Shown here piece after piece: positions 20,114 through 28,971 of a stretch of DNA of 64,000 bases. The notes beneath the pieces were generated by a model. That model ran no database searches. It was not told where the DNA came from and saw only the letters and a list, made by a program, of their open reading frames with translations. This DNA is from Pseudomonas sp. Irchel s3b2 (lineage in GTDB: Bacteria; Pseudomonadota; Gammaproteobacteria; Pseudomonadales; Pseudomonadaceae): assembly GCF_900187445.1 (NCBI RefSeq), contig NZ_FYEB01000005.1:186001-250000 (forward strand), in the 5' to 3' direction. Position 1 is the stretch's first letter. Each line of letters begins with the position of its first letter. A program made the position numbers and the translations under genes.

Positions 20114-21772
20114 ATGTACGTATACGACGAGTACGATCAGCGGATCATCGAGGACCGCGTCAAGCAGTTCCGTGATCAGACCCGACGCTATCTGGCAGGC
20201 GAGCTGAGCGAAGAAGAATTCCGCCCCCTGCGCCTGCAAAATGGCCTTTATATCCAGCGCTTCGCGCCGATGCTGCGGGTGGCGGTGCCTTATGGCCAAC
20301 TGACTTCGCGCCAGACGCGAATGATGGCCAAAGTTGCCCGCGACTATGACAAGGGCTACGCCCACATCAGTACCCGGCAGAACGTGCAGTTCAACTGGCC
20401 GGCCCTGGAAGACATCCCGGACATCCTGGCTGAACTGGCAACCGTGCAGATGCATGCGATCCAGACCAGCGGCAACTGCCTGCGCAACGTCACCACCGAC
20501 CAGTTCGCGGGTGTCGCGGCCGATGAGTTGATCGACCCGCGTCCATGGTGCGAAATCGTCCGTCAGTGGACTACGTTCCACCCGGAATTCGCTTATTTAC
20601 CGCGCAAGTTCAAAATCGCCATCAACGGTTCGACATCCGACCGTGCGGCCATCGAAGTCCATGACATTGGCCTTGAGCCGGTGCACAACGCCGCGGGCGA
20701 ACTGGGTTTCCGTGTGCTGGTCGGTGGCGGCCTGGGCCGTACGCCGGTGGTGGGCGCGTTTATCAACGAATTCCTGCCATGGCAGGATCTGTTGAGCTAT
20801 CTCGACGCCATCCTGCGGGTCTACAACCGCTACGGTCGTCGCGACAACAAGTACAAGGCGCGGATCAAGATTCTGGTCAAAGCCCTGACGCCTGAAGTGT
20901 TCGCACAGAAAGTCGACGCGGAAATGGAGCACCTTCGCGGTGGCCAGACCACGTTGACCGAGGCCGAAGTGCATCGCGTGGCCAAACACTTCGTCGATCC
21001 GGACTACAAGGCTCTGGACAACCAGACCTTGGCGTTGGCCGAACTCGATAAAGAACACCCGGGCTTCGCTCGCTGGCGCACCCGCAATACCCTGGCTCAC
21101 AAAAAGCCGGGTTACGTTGCCGTGACCCTGTCCCTGAAGCCGACCGGTGTTGCGCCGGGCGACATCACCGACAAGCAGCTCGATGCCGTTGCCGACCTCG
21201 CCGATCGTTACAGCTTCGGTCAGCTGCGCACCTCCCACGAGCAGAACATCATTTTGGCCGATGTCGAGCAGAGCCAGTTGTTCACCCTGTGGGGCGAGTT
21301 GCGCAAGCAAGGTTTCGCCACACCGAACATCGGCTTGCTGACCGACATCATCTGCTGCCCGGGCGGCGATTTCTGCTCCCTGGCCAACGCCAAATCGATC
21401 CCGATCGCCGAATCGATCCAGCGCCGTTTCGACGACCTGGATTACCTGTTCGACATTGGCGAGCTGGACCTGAACATCTCCGGCTGCATGAACGCCTGTG
21501 GTCACCACCACGTCGGCCACATCGGCATTCTCGGGGTGGACAAGAAAGGCGAAGAGTTCTACCAGGTGTCCCTGGGTGGCAGCGCCAGTCGCGATGCGAG
21601 CCTGGGCAAGATCCTCGGCCCGTCTTTCGCACAGGAAGCCATGCCTGACGTGATCGAGAAGCTGATCGACGTGTACATCGAACAACGTACCGAAGACGAG
21701 CGCTTCATCGACACCTATCAGCGTATCGGCATCGACCTCTTCAAGGAGCGCGTCTATGCAGCGAATAATTAA
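20114..21772 (+). CDS. cysI: Sulfite reductase hemoprotein (CysI, Pseudomonas type)
   Basis: This 552-residue enzyme reduces sulfite to sulfide with six electrons at a coupled sirohaem/4Fe-4S centre. The cluster cysteines are visible as DIICCPGGDFCSLANAKS (about 412-430) and ISGCMNACGHHHVGH (about 455-470). Sirohaem-binding Arg/Lys motifs occur in the N-terminal half (HISTRQNVQFNW; SGNCLRNVTTD). Length matches the Pseudomonas CysI used with ferredoxin or FNR-type partners. The ATG at 20114 with AGGAC upstream is preferred over an upstream extension. The 3' end overlaps the next gene by 17 bp. Confidence 0.94.
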   Translation: MYVYDEYDQRIIEDRVKQFRDQTRRYLAGELSEEEFRPLRLQNGLYIQRFAPMLRVAVPYGQLTSRQTRMMAKVARDYDKGYAHISTRQNVQFNWPALEDIPDILAELATVQMHAIQTSGNCLRNVTTDQFAGVAADELIDPRPWCEIVRQWTTFHPEFAYLPRKFKIAINGSTSDRAAIEVHDIGLEPVHNAAGELGFRVLVGGGLGRTPVVGAFINEFLPWQDLLSYLDAILRVYNRYGRRDNKYKARIKILVKALTPEVFAQKVDAEMEHLRGGQTTLTEAEVHRVAKHFVDPDYKALDNQTLALAELDKEHPGFARWRTRNTLAHKKPGYVAVTLSLKPTGVAPGDITDKQLDAVADLADRYSFGQLRTSHEQNIILADVEQSQLFTLWGELRKQGFATPNIGLLTDIICCPGGDFCSLANAKSIPIAESIQRRFDDLDYLFDIGELDLNISGCMNACGHHHVGHIGILGVDKKGEEFYQVSLGGSASRDASLGKILGPSFAQEAMPDVIEKLIDVYIEQRTEDERFIDTYQRIGIDLFKERVYAANN

Positions 21773-22250
21773 GAACAACGAAGTCGTCGACGAAACCTGG
21801 CACTTGCTGCCCAAGGACTTCAACATCGACGAGATCAGCAACTGCGACGACTACATCGTCCCGCTGCAGTTGTGGCGCGAACACAGCCGTATGCTCAAGG
21901 CCCGCGATGGCGGCCTGGGTGTGTGGCTGGATGCCGATGAAGAAGCCGAAGAAATCGGTGACGACGTGGATCAGTTCAAGGTCATCGCCTTGAACTTCCC
22001 GGCCTTCACCGATGGTCGCAACTACTCCAATGCTCGCCTGCTGCGTGACCGTTATGGTTTCAAAGGCGAACTGCGGGCAATTGGTGATGTGCTGCGCGAT
22101 CAATTGTTCTACATGCACCGCTGCGGTTTCGATGCGTTCGCGATCCGTGCCGATAAAGATCCGTACGAAGCCCTTGAAGGTCTCAAGGATTTCTCGGTGA
22201 CCTATCAGGCCGCCACCGACGAACCGCTGCCGCTGTTCCGTCGCCGTTGA
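21756..22250 (+). CDS. DUF934 protein, probable sulfite-reduction partner
   Basis: This 164-residue protein of the DUF934 family almost always follows cysI in Pseudomonas. Visible features are the acidic N-terminal region (EEAEEIGDDVDQF), then ALNFPAFTDGRNYSNARLLRDRYGFKGELRAIGDVLRDQ, the conserved core, then MHRCGFDAFAIR. No redox cysteine motif is present. It is inferred to assist assimilatory sulfite reduction; the biochemical role is unknown. Its start lies inside the cysI 3' end (17-bp overlap) with AAGGAG upstream, so translation is coupled. Confidence 0.9.
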   Translation: MQRIIKNNEVVDETWHLLPKDFNIDEISNCDDYIVPLQLWREHSRMLKARDGGLGVWLDADEEAEEIGDDVDQFKVIALNFPAFTDGRNYSNARLLRDRYGFKGELRAIGDVLRDQLFYMHRCGFDAFAIRADKDPYEALEGLKDFSVTYQAATDEPLPLFRRR

Positions 22251-22255
22251 TGTCC

Positions 22256-22285
22256 AGGCCTTGAACCCTTTGCGGGGTTCAAGGC
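22256..22285. terminator. Hairpin between convergent DUF934 gene and LRR-protein gene
   Basis: A perfect 12-bp stem (ggccttgaaccc / gggttcaaggcc) with a short loop lies between two convergent stops. The T-run is weak on both sides, so it may slow decay rather than terminate efficiently. Confidence 0.6.
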
Positions 22286-22294
22286 CATCCTCTT

Positions 22295-25200
22295 CTAGGC
22301 CTGCTCGGTGATCACTGGAAAGGGCCGTCCCATCGCCACCCAATCGCGATAAAGCCTGGCCCGATCCTCCAGCGACATGAACATCCCCAACGGATTTTCA
22401 GCATCAACCTCTGTGCTCTCGACAGTCCGGTTCAGCCAGTTCCACAACTCGTCCGATGCCTGCGCCTCGCTCAACAGTCGCCAGACCCTCGCTTGCAACG
22501 CCAGATAGGCGACCTGAAAGTCCGCCGTCAGGCTGAGCCCATCGATGAGCCTCAGGAAACGGCTGCCTGATGGCTTGGCCGCCAAATGTTGCCAGATCGT
22601 TCGCCTGGCTTGCTGCAGTGCTTCGTCGCCCTCCTGTAGCCACACAACCGGATTGCCATAGTCGGCTCCTGGCGTACTCAACCACAGGTTGATCCCGGTG
22701 CGTCGCCGATGATCGACCAAGCGCCGCAACGTATCCTCGTCCGTCAGCGGGTTGCCCCAGAGTTTCACTCGATCCCGTGCGACGGCCTGGCTCACCACCG
22801 CTGGCGGAACCCGGGTGATTCGGTTATCGCTCAGGTCCAGCATCATCAGGTAGGGCTCGTCCCGAATTCCGATCGGGCATGTACCGATCCCTGTGCTCCT
22901 CAGGTTCACCCGGCGCAGTTCGTTCATCCCTAGCAACACCGGCGAAACACCCAAGGGGTTTCCACTTAAATCCAGTGATTGCAAGTTGATCAAGTCACAC
23001 AGTTGCGACGCCGTGTTCTCCCTGAATTTCAGAAACGTGGCTTTCAGATTCAGCGTCGTGAGATGGCGCATTCGCGGGATCGTCGGCGGCAGAACACCCT
23101 CCATTTCCCCCGCCGGGTCAGTCAGCCGCAGATCGACTTTTTCCAAGCTCAAGACGCGCAGATTAGGGAAAGACTCAAGGAAGCCGTTCAAGCTCTCACG
23201 TTCAATCAGATGGAGTCCGCGCATCGACAGTTCAATCACTTCGTTGAACCTGACGTTCATGACCGGCAAGCGGTGGTAGTCCTCGAAGTCCAGATCCAGT
23301 TTGTATCCCGTTAACGTCTCCCCGGAATAAAGACGATTGGCCTGCGGCGGGCACTTTTGCCAGATAGCGATCAACTCGTCAGCCAGTTCCATTCGGGTCT
23401 CACGCTCGTGCTCCATCGCTTGCTGCACCAGCGTCACGTTATGCTCCGCGATTTGCGCATGATTCATGCCCACAGCGTCCTCGTCGCCAGCGGCCAGAAA
23501 GTCGATGTCCATGTCATCGAGATCCTGCAGGGTCTGGTCGATCCAACCCGTCAAGTCCGTACTCAGTTGCTCAAATTGTTGTTTCAATTCATCAAGCTGA
23601 GACTGAACGCTTTCTCCGGCATGCTGCAGCCATTCATCGGCCTGCGCATTACTGAAATCAGGATAAATATCAGTGATTTGCAGCCTCATCGTCTGGTGGG
23701 TCAGTGCCGCGCCCTGCGGGGTCGTCGGGAAGCCGCCGCCCCTCAAGCCGTGCATTTCGAAGGGTAGCCCGCCGTCCATTCTGCCCAGACCCAGGCCGAA
23801 CTCGGCGCGTGATAGCGCATGGTCACGCAGATTGAGCTTCAGTTCGGTGGCCGGGCTCAACGACTGCAATTGCAGCGCCGCACGCTCATCCCCGGACAAC
23901 GCATCGATGACAGCCCCGTAAAAATCCGTGTGCAAGAGGGTTTGGGTGGGTACGTCGAAGTATTGATAATGGTTACCGACTTTGACCAAGCGTCGAGAAT
24001 GAGCGGCATCGAGGGAACCGCAACGATCCAGCACCCGACCTTGCGGCGAGCCGTCGAGCACCTCGATTCGCAGATTTTTCGGCCATCCGGGCAGGTTTTT
24101 CAGCGAATGCAAAGCCAGCGTGTCCGAATCGGAATGGGCCACCGACTGTAAATAAAGACCTTCGTAAGCACGAGTGAGGCGCACATGCCGCTGATACTGG
24201 CGGGCTTTGCTATCCAATTGCCTGAATAGGTCCCTGGCCTGGATCTCATCCGGCGTCGCCGTCAGTTCTACTCCATAACGATCAAGCATCTGCTCCACCG
24301 CACTTTTCGGCAGGCCGGGATATTGCTGTTGAAACAATCGGACCCATTCATGCTCCGAATATTGAAGTGCCTGATAACGACGGTTGAACAACTCCACTCG
24401 CCTGGCCTGCAATGCTTCATGCCAATGACTGCCTTCGACTACAGGTGTCGAGTCAGCCTGGGTTTTATCGATGACTTGCGTGACTTCCTGATCGATCCTG
24501 AACCGGCTGATGGTGTCGGCCAACACGGGAGCAGGTCGACGACCGGCCTGGATCATCCGCAGCATGTCGTCATCGACGTCGCTGACCTTGCCGATCTGCA
24601 GCAGGACTTCATCGCTGAAAGCGTCCACCGGGGCGCCTATCCCTCGCAGCAGGCTCAAACGACTCGGTATCCGCGCGGTCGGCTCCGGGGGAGCGATATG
24701 AACGGACGGATCACTAGCCGGTCTGTCGCCGGGTTGCACATCAGGCTCGCCAGTCTCGTGCTCGGTCCTGGTCAGCGCGGCGACCTCGGCGACCTCGGCG
24801 CCTTCGCGCTCTAACGACGCGACAGCCCCGACCAGCGGCAATGCGTTGAGCAAGCCGAACACCGTTCGCGTCACGCCTTCGGAACGCTCACTGGCTGTTT
24901 GCCCCTCGACGACCTCATCCAGACCGTAACCGGCATCAATAAGCCCGGCCAGCACCAACAATCCCTCACCTCCGGGCACAAACAACGCCAGTGGCCCGAA
25001 CCGGTTGATCCATTGCACGACTGGTTCAACGAAAGCGCTTAGATTGTCACGGTTGACCTGGGCATCGTCGCGGATGATCTTGATGCTGTCCTGGGCGGCT
25101 TGCTTCATGGAATTCACCAACTGCGCAAAAGGATCGGTTGCGCTGGGTGAACGATCAAACTCGATGTAGTCGCCCGGATCCCAATGGCCATCATCGTTGA

Positions 25201-26278
25201 AGAACCCGGCACTCTTCGTCAGCCTGTGCATTTTGGGATAAATCGCCATGCCCTCCAGCGCGGTCAGTACACCCGCATGAAAGGTACCGTCCTCACGATC
25301 CTCTTCGGTGAAATGAGCCGCCAATGCATGTTTCGTATCGGCGGCCCTGCCCTGAGCCACGATCCATTGGCGCAACTGCCGACTGTCGGTGAACTCGTGC
25401 AATGGCGAAGAATTGCCGGGGATGTACAGCAACACCCTGGTACCTGATCGCTCTTGGAAGCACCAGATATCCGTCGCTGTATAACGGTATAGTTTCAACC
25501 GACTCGCCTCGACACCCGGAGGCATTTTTGTCGGCGCTTGCGATTGCTGGATCGTCAGCGCCTCCCAGGTCTGCGCGGCGGGCAACCCGGCGGCTTGCAT
25601 GGCGAGTTCCAACCCCTTTCGCGACAGGCACCGTTCTTGATATTGCAGGTGGGCAGCCATGACGAAAGCGGCCTTGACCGATGTCCTCAGGGCATAAGGA
25701 CCGGGAGCAGCGATGACCGCGTCCGACGGCCAGGCCTGATCAAGATAAGTCTGGTATCGATCAGAAAGAGACAACCCCCAGACCCACTGCTTGAAATCGG
25801 CGGGCCGCAGATTGATTTGCGTGTGCGGGCCATAGGATTGCGGAACCGTGGCGCGGTAAATGCCTTCATAGGTGTCGTGATTGCCACTGCCCACATAGGC
25901 AAACTCATCGACCTTCTCGACAATGCGCACTGACGGCCCGATGTCGGGCGGTGTGTACAGACCAAACACCGTTTCGCCGAAGCGCCCATCGCCCACCGTC
26001 TGATAATTGCCAAGCAGCGCCTGGACCAGGGTGCGGGAACTCCCCACCTGCCCCTGCTGGACACCATTCTCTGGAGGATGCCTATGGTAGTTATAGTCGA
26101 GCGTTACCAGCAGGGCTGTTTGCGGATCAATGTCGGCTCCCCACTTCTCCTTGATCAAGCGCTCGCCGAACTGGGCGGGGGTTCGTGGTAGTGCAGTTTC
26201 CACCGCGGCCTTCAGTTCGTTGCGCATCAGGACATTGGGCGTTGGGGCATCGCCATGGGCGTGATCATTCATGTGCAT
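22295..26278 (-). CDS. Large DUF6543/dermonecrotic-toxin-like protein with LRRs and truncated NEL-like C-terminus
   Basis: This 1327-residue protein is of the giant Pseudomonas family with an N-terminal DUF6543 (dermonecrotic toxin-like) half. A hydrophobic segment lies near residues 425-455 (FGPLALFVPGGEGLLVLAGL). Leucine-rich repeats occur at about 1020-1180 (LPVMNVRFNEVIELSMRGL, LRVLSLEKVDL, LTTLNLKATFL, LQSLDLSGNPL, LMMLDLSDNRI). The tail resembles the first part of a NEL E3-ligase domain (FLRLIDGLSLTADFQ, ALQARVWRLLSEA). In NEL effectors a catalytic Cys follows shortly; here the tail reads RTVESTEVDAENPLG, without Cys, and ends about 35 residues later. Start ATG at 26278; the ATG at 26272 with GGA upstream is equally possible. 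It stands alone between convergent and unrelated genes. Function is inferred from domains only. Confidence 0.75.
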   Translation of the reverse strand: MHMNDHAHGDAPTPNVLMRNELKAAVETALPRTPAQFGERLIKEKWGADIDPQTALLVTLDYNYHRHPPENGVQQGQVGSSRTLVQALLGNYQTVGDGRFGETVFGLYTPPDIGPSVRIVEKVDEFAYVGSGNHDTYEGIYRATVPQSYGPHTQINLRPADFKQWVWGLSLSDRYQTYLDQAWPSDAVIAAPGPYALRTSVKAAFVMAAHLQYQERCLSRKGLELAMQAAGLPAAQTWEALTIQQSQAPTKMPPGVEASRLKLYRYTATDIWCFQERSGTRVLLYIPGNSSPLHEFTDSRQLRQWIVAQGRAADTKHALAAHFTEEDREDGTFHAGVLTALEGMAIYPKMHRLTKSAGFFNDDGHWDPGDYIEFDRSPSATDPFAQLVNSMKQAAQDSIKIIRDDAQVNRDNLSAFVEPVVQWINRFGPLALFVPGGEGLLVLAGLIDAGYGLDEVVEGQTASERSEGVTRTVFGLLNALPLVGAVASLEREGAEVAEVAALTRTEHETGEPDVQPGDRPASDPSVHIAPPEPTARIPSRLSLLRGIGAPVDAFSDEVLLQIGKVSDVDDDMLRMIQAGRRPAPVLADTISRFRIDQEVTQVIDKTQADSTPVVEGSHWHEALQARRVELFNRRYQALQYSEHEWVRLFQQQYPGLPKSAVEQMLDRYGVELTATPDEIQARDLFRQLDSKARQYQRHVRLTRAYEGLYLQSVAHSDSDTLALHSLKNLPGWPKNLRIEVLDGSPQGRVLDRCGSLDAAHSRRLVKVGNHYQYFDVPTQTLLHTDFYGAVIDALSGDERAALQLQSLSPATELKLNLRDHALSRAEFGLGLGRMDGGLPFEMHGLRGGGFPTTPQGAALTHQTMRLQITDIYPDFSNAQADEWLQHAGESVQSQLDELKQQFEQLSTDLTGWIDQTLQDLDDMDIDFLAAGDEDAVGMNHAQIAEHNVTLVQQAMEHERETRMELADELIAIWQKCPPQANRLYSGETLTGYKLDLDFEDYHRLPVMNVRFNEVIELSMRGLHLIERESLNGFLESFPNLRVLSLEKVDLRLTDPAGEMEGVLPPTIPRMRHLTTLNLKATFLKFRENTASQLCDLINLQSLDLSGNPLGVSPVLLGMNELRRVNLRSTGIGTCPIGIRDEPYLMMLDLSDNRITRVPPAVVSQAVARDRVKLWGNPLTDEDTLRRLVDHRRRTGINLWLSTPGADYGNPVVWLQEGDEALQQARRTIWQHLAAKPSGSRFLRLIDGLSLTADFQVAYLALQARVWRLLSEAQASDELWNWLNRTVESTEVDAENPLGMFMSLEDRARLYRDWVAMGRPFPVITEQA

Positions 26279-26406
26279 TCCATTGCAAATTATTGAGAAT
26301 CACCAGAATAACCAGCGGCGACTCAAGCGTAAGTCGGAATGATCGGCAGGCCAGTTCGGACGTTTCGCAGAGTCCGCAGGAAAGTGAACAGTCTTAAATG
26401 CCGGAC

Positions 26407-26432
26407 GAAAAAAACCGCGGAAATCCGCGGTT
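26407..26432 (-). terminator. Rho-independent terminator of sohB
   Basis: On the minus strand, stem AACCGCGG/CCGCGGTT is followed by seven T's, about 30 bp after the sohB stop. Confidence 0.9.
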
Positions 26433-26462
26433 TGATTTTTTCCGGAGACGCCCGCCAAAGGC

Positions 26463-27485
26463 TCACCAGAAGCGTTGCTGGGTCAAGCGGCTCCACCAGT
26501 TCAGCAATACGCGATCAACCGAACCGCTGGCCGCGATGCCGATGCGTTCCTGAAGGCTTTTGCGTTCGGCGTAATGCAAGTGATAGAGCTCGGACTGCTT
26601 GGCTCGTTCGGCAAGGTATTCATCGCTGGTCTTGAGTTCATCCACCAGTTGCTTATCCAGGGCCGAGACGCCCAGCCAGATTTCCCCGGTGGCCACTTCG
26701 TCGATGGCCAGTTGCGGGCGATAGCGGGAAACGAAGTTCTTGAACAGCTGATGAGTGATGTCCAGGTCTTCCTGGAATTTCTCCCGGCCCTTCTCGGTGT
26801 TTTCGCCAAATACCGTCAGGGTGCGCTTGTACTCACCGGCCGTCAGGACTTCGAAGTCGATATCATGTTTTTTCAGCAGGCGATTGACGTTAGGCAACTG
26901 CGCCACCACGCCGATCGAGCCGAGGATCGCGAACGGCGCGCTGATAATCTTCTCGCCGATGCACGCCATCATGTAACCGCCACTGGCCGCGACCTTGTCG
27001 ATACACACGGTCAACGGCACGCCGGCTTCACGAATCCGCGCCAGTTGCGAAGACGCCAAACCATAGCTGTGGACCATGCCGCCGCCGCTTTCCAGACGCA
27101 GCACAACTTCATCCTTTGGTGTGGCGAGAGTCAGCAGCGCGGTGATTTCGTGGCGCAGGCTCTCAGTGGCCGATGCCTTGATATCACCGTCGAAATCCAG
27201 CACGAACACCCGTGGTTTTGCCTCAGGTTTCTTCTTTTGCTTTTTCTCGGTTTTAGCCTGGGACTTGCGCAGGGCCTTGAGCTGGTCCTTGTCGAGCAAG
27301 GTTTGCTCCAGGCGTTCGCGCAGCCCCTTGTAGAAATCATTGAGTTTGCTGACTTGCAGCTGGCCCGGCGACTTGCGCCGACCTTTGCTGCGCAACGCCG
27401 CAAAACTGGCCAGGACCACCAGAATGGCGATCACCAAGGTGACGGTCTTGGCCAGGAAAATGGCGTACTCGGACAAAAGCTCCAC
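26463..27485 (-). CDS. sohB: SohB, inner-membrane S49 serine protease
   Basis: This 340-residue membrane protease related to signal peptide peptidase A has an N-terminal transmembrane helix (about 8-30, FLAKTVTLVIAILVVLASFAA), a Lys-rich cytoplasmic linker (KTEKKQKKKPEAK) and then the S49 domain. The nucleophile lies in KVAASGGYMMACIGEKI and the general-base Lys in LTAGEYKRTLT. Length is as usual for SohB. The GTG at 27485 is chosen because AAGGAG lies 6 nt upstream and the product begins MELLSEYAIFL. A longer frame extends 40 residues upstream without support. A strong terminator follows. Confidence 0.95.
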   Translation of the reverse strand: MELLSEYAIFLAKTVTLVIAILVVLASFAALRSKGRRKSPGQLQVSKLNDFYKGLRERLEQTLLDKDQLKALRKSQAKTEKKQKKKPEAKPRVFVLDFDGDIKASATESLRHEITALLTLATPKDEVVLRLESGGGMVHSYGLASSQLARIREAGVPLTVCIDKVAASGGYMMACIGEKIISAPFAILGSIGVVAQLPNVNRLLKKHDIDFEVLTAGEYKRTLTVFGENTEKGREKFQEDLDITHQLFKNFVSRYRPQLAIDEVATGEIWLGVSALDKQLVDELKTSDEYLAERAKQSELYHLHYAERKSLQERIGIAASGSVDRVLLNWWSRLTQQRFW

Positions 27486-27687
27486 AGGGACTCCTTCAAT
27501 CAATGCGCGGATTAAACACGCGCGGGATACCTCCAGCATACCCATGCGCCGGCCAGACGACCAGCCGTGAAACCTCTGGCAACAGGCCTGTAACGGGCAT
27601 TTCAAACAAGCGTATGTTTTTTCATTGACAGCTCACCGCCATCCTCATAACCTCGCCAAACCTTCAACGTACCGGGATGACGCGGAC

Positions 27688-28398
27688 GTGGGCAGCATCT
27701 ACTTGATTCGACATGGCCAGGCCTCCTTTGGTGCAGACGACTATGACGTTCTGTCGCCGACCGGTATTCGCCAGGCAGAACTCCTCGGCCAGCACCTGGC
27801 CGAACTCGGTGTCAGCTTCGATCGCTGCCTGTCGGGCGACCTGCGCCGCCAGCAACACACCGCCAACAGCGCGCTGGAACAGTTCGCCGCCGTCGGGGTG
27901 CCGGTGCCGGTGCTGGAAATCGATTCCGCCTTCAACGAATTCGACGCCGACGCAGTGATCCGTGCCCTGCTGCCGGCCATGTTGGAGGACGAGCCCCAAG
28001 CGCTGGATATCCTGCGCAACGCCGCACAAAACCGTGCTGAATTCCAACGCATCTTTGCCTTGATCATCGAGCGCTGGCTCGCCGGCACCTACGACACACC
28101 GGGCCTGGAGAGCTGGCTGGGTTTCGTCGAACGCGTACAGGCCGGTCTGAATCGATTGCTCGAACACGCCGACAATACCCAGAAAATCGCCGTGTTTACC
28201 TCCGGTGGCACCATCACCGCCCTGCTCCACCTCATTACGCAAATGCCTGCCAGGCAGGCCTTTGAACTGAACTGGCAAATCGTCAACACCTCGCTCAACC
28301 TGCTCAAGTTTCGTGGTCGCGAGGTGGCCCTGGCTTCCTTCAACAGTCACGCACACCTGCAACTGCTGAAGGCCCCGGAACTCATCACGTTTCGCTGA
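27688..28398 (+). CDS. Histidine phosphatase family protein (phosphoglycerate mutase-like)
   Basis: This 236-residue member of the histidine phosphatase superfamily has the catalytic LIRHGQASFG at residues 6-15. The second-half acid/His motif is represented by FTSGGTITALLHL (about 170-182), where the usual GH is replaced by SGG. The superfamily transfers phosphate through a phospho-His; substrate unknown. The GTG at 27688 is chosen because the fold begins at GSIYLIRHG. A longer frame from 27625 is possible but adds a low-complexity leader. It is followed 64 bp later by the SCP2 gene, probably in the same transcript. Confidence 0.85.
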   Translation: MGSIYLIRHGQASFGADDYDVLSPTGIRQAELLGQHLAELGVSFDRCLSGDLRRQQHTANSALEQFAAVGVPVPVLEIDSAFNEFDADAVIRALLPAMLEDEPQALDILRNAAQNRAEFQRIFALIIERWLAGTYDTPGLESWLGFVERVQAGLNRLLEHADNTQKIAVFTSGGTITALLHLITQMPARQAFELNWQIVNTSLNLLKFRGREVALASFNSHAHLQLLKAPELITFR

Positions 28399-28462
28399 GT
28401 CCGGATTATTGTGACCCTGGCTGTAATCACCCAGCTCTTATTACCCAAGAAAGGATCGAACC

Positions 28463-28777
28463 ATGACCTCCGTAGCTGATGCCGTACAAGCAATGAAAGC
28501 CAAGTTCAACCCAGCCGCTGCTGCCGGTCTGGACCTGGTCTTCGGTTTCCGCATCGACGACACCAAGAACTTCTCGCTGATCGTCAAAGACGGCACCTGC
28601 GAACTGCAAGAAGGCGAGAACCCGGACGCCCAGGTCACGCTGGTAATGGACGGCGAAACCCTGCAAGGCATCGTCGACGGTTCGACCGACGGCATGCAAG
28701 CGTTCATGGGCGGCAAACTGCGCGCTGAAGGCGACATGATGCTGGCCATGAAACTGTCCGAGCTGTTCCCAAGCTAA
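28463..28777 (+). CDS. SCP2 sterol-binding domain protein
   Basis: This 104-residue stand-alone SCP2 domain has the FNPAAAAGLDLVFGFRI start and the conserved C-terminal ...ALMGGKLRAEGDMMLAMKL-type motif (here FMGGKLRAEGDMMLAMKL, about 80-97). SCP2 domains hold hydrophobic ligands such as fatty acyl chains in a tunnel, and bacterial single-domain versions have no firmly established partner. SD AAGGA lies upstream of the ATG at 28463. A strong terminator follows. Confidence 0.93.
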   Translation: MTSVADAVQAMKAKFNPAAAAGLDLVFGFRIDDTKNFSLIVKDGTCELQEGENPDAQVTLVMDGETLQGIVDGSTDGMQAFMGGKLRAEGDMMLAMKLSELFPS

Positions 28778-28817
28778 GCACGCCGCCCCCGTCTTTCGGG
28801 AGCGCGTCTGGCTGCAA

Positions 28818-28854
28818 ACGAATCCCGCCCCTTGTGGCGGGATTCGTTTTTTTT
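28818..28854 (+). terminator. Rho-independent terminator after SCP2 gene
   Basis: Twelve-bp stem acgaatcccgcc/ggcgggattcgt followed by eight T's. Confidence 0.93.
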
Positions 28855-28971
28855 GCCCTCGGAAAACGGCTCTCTGCGGATTTGCCGACTATATTCCTTC
28901 TGGCCGCATGCGTCAGACATCGGCTGTTTGCCCTCGCTTCTTTTGTGAAGATCTTAGTGGAGAGCACTGCC

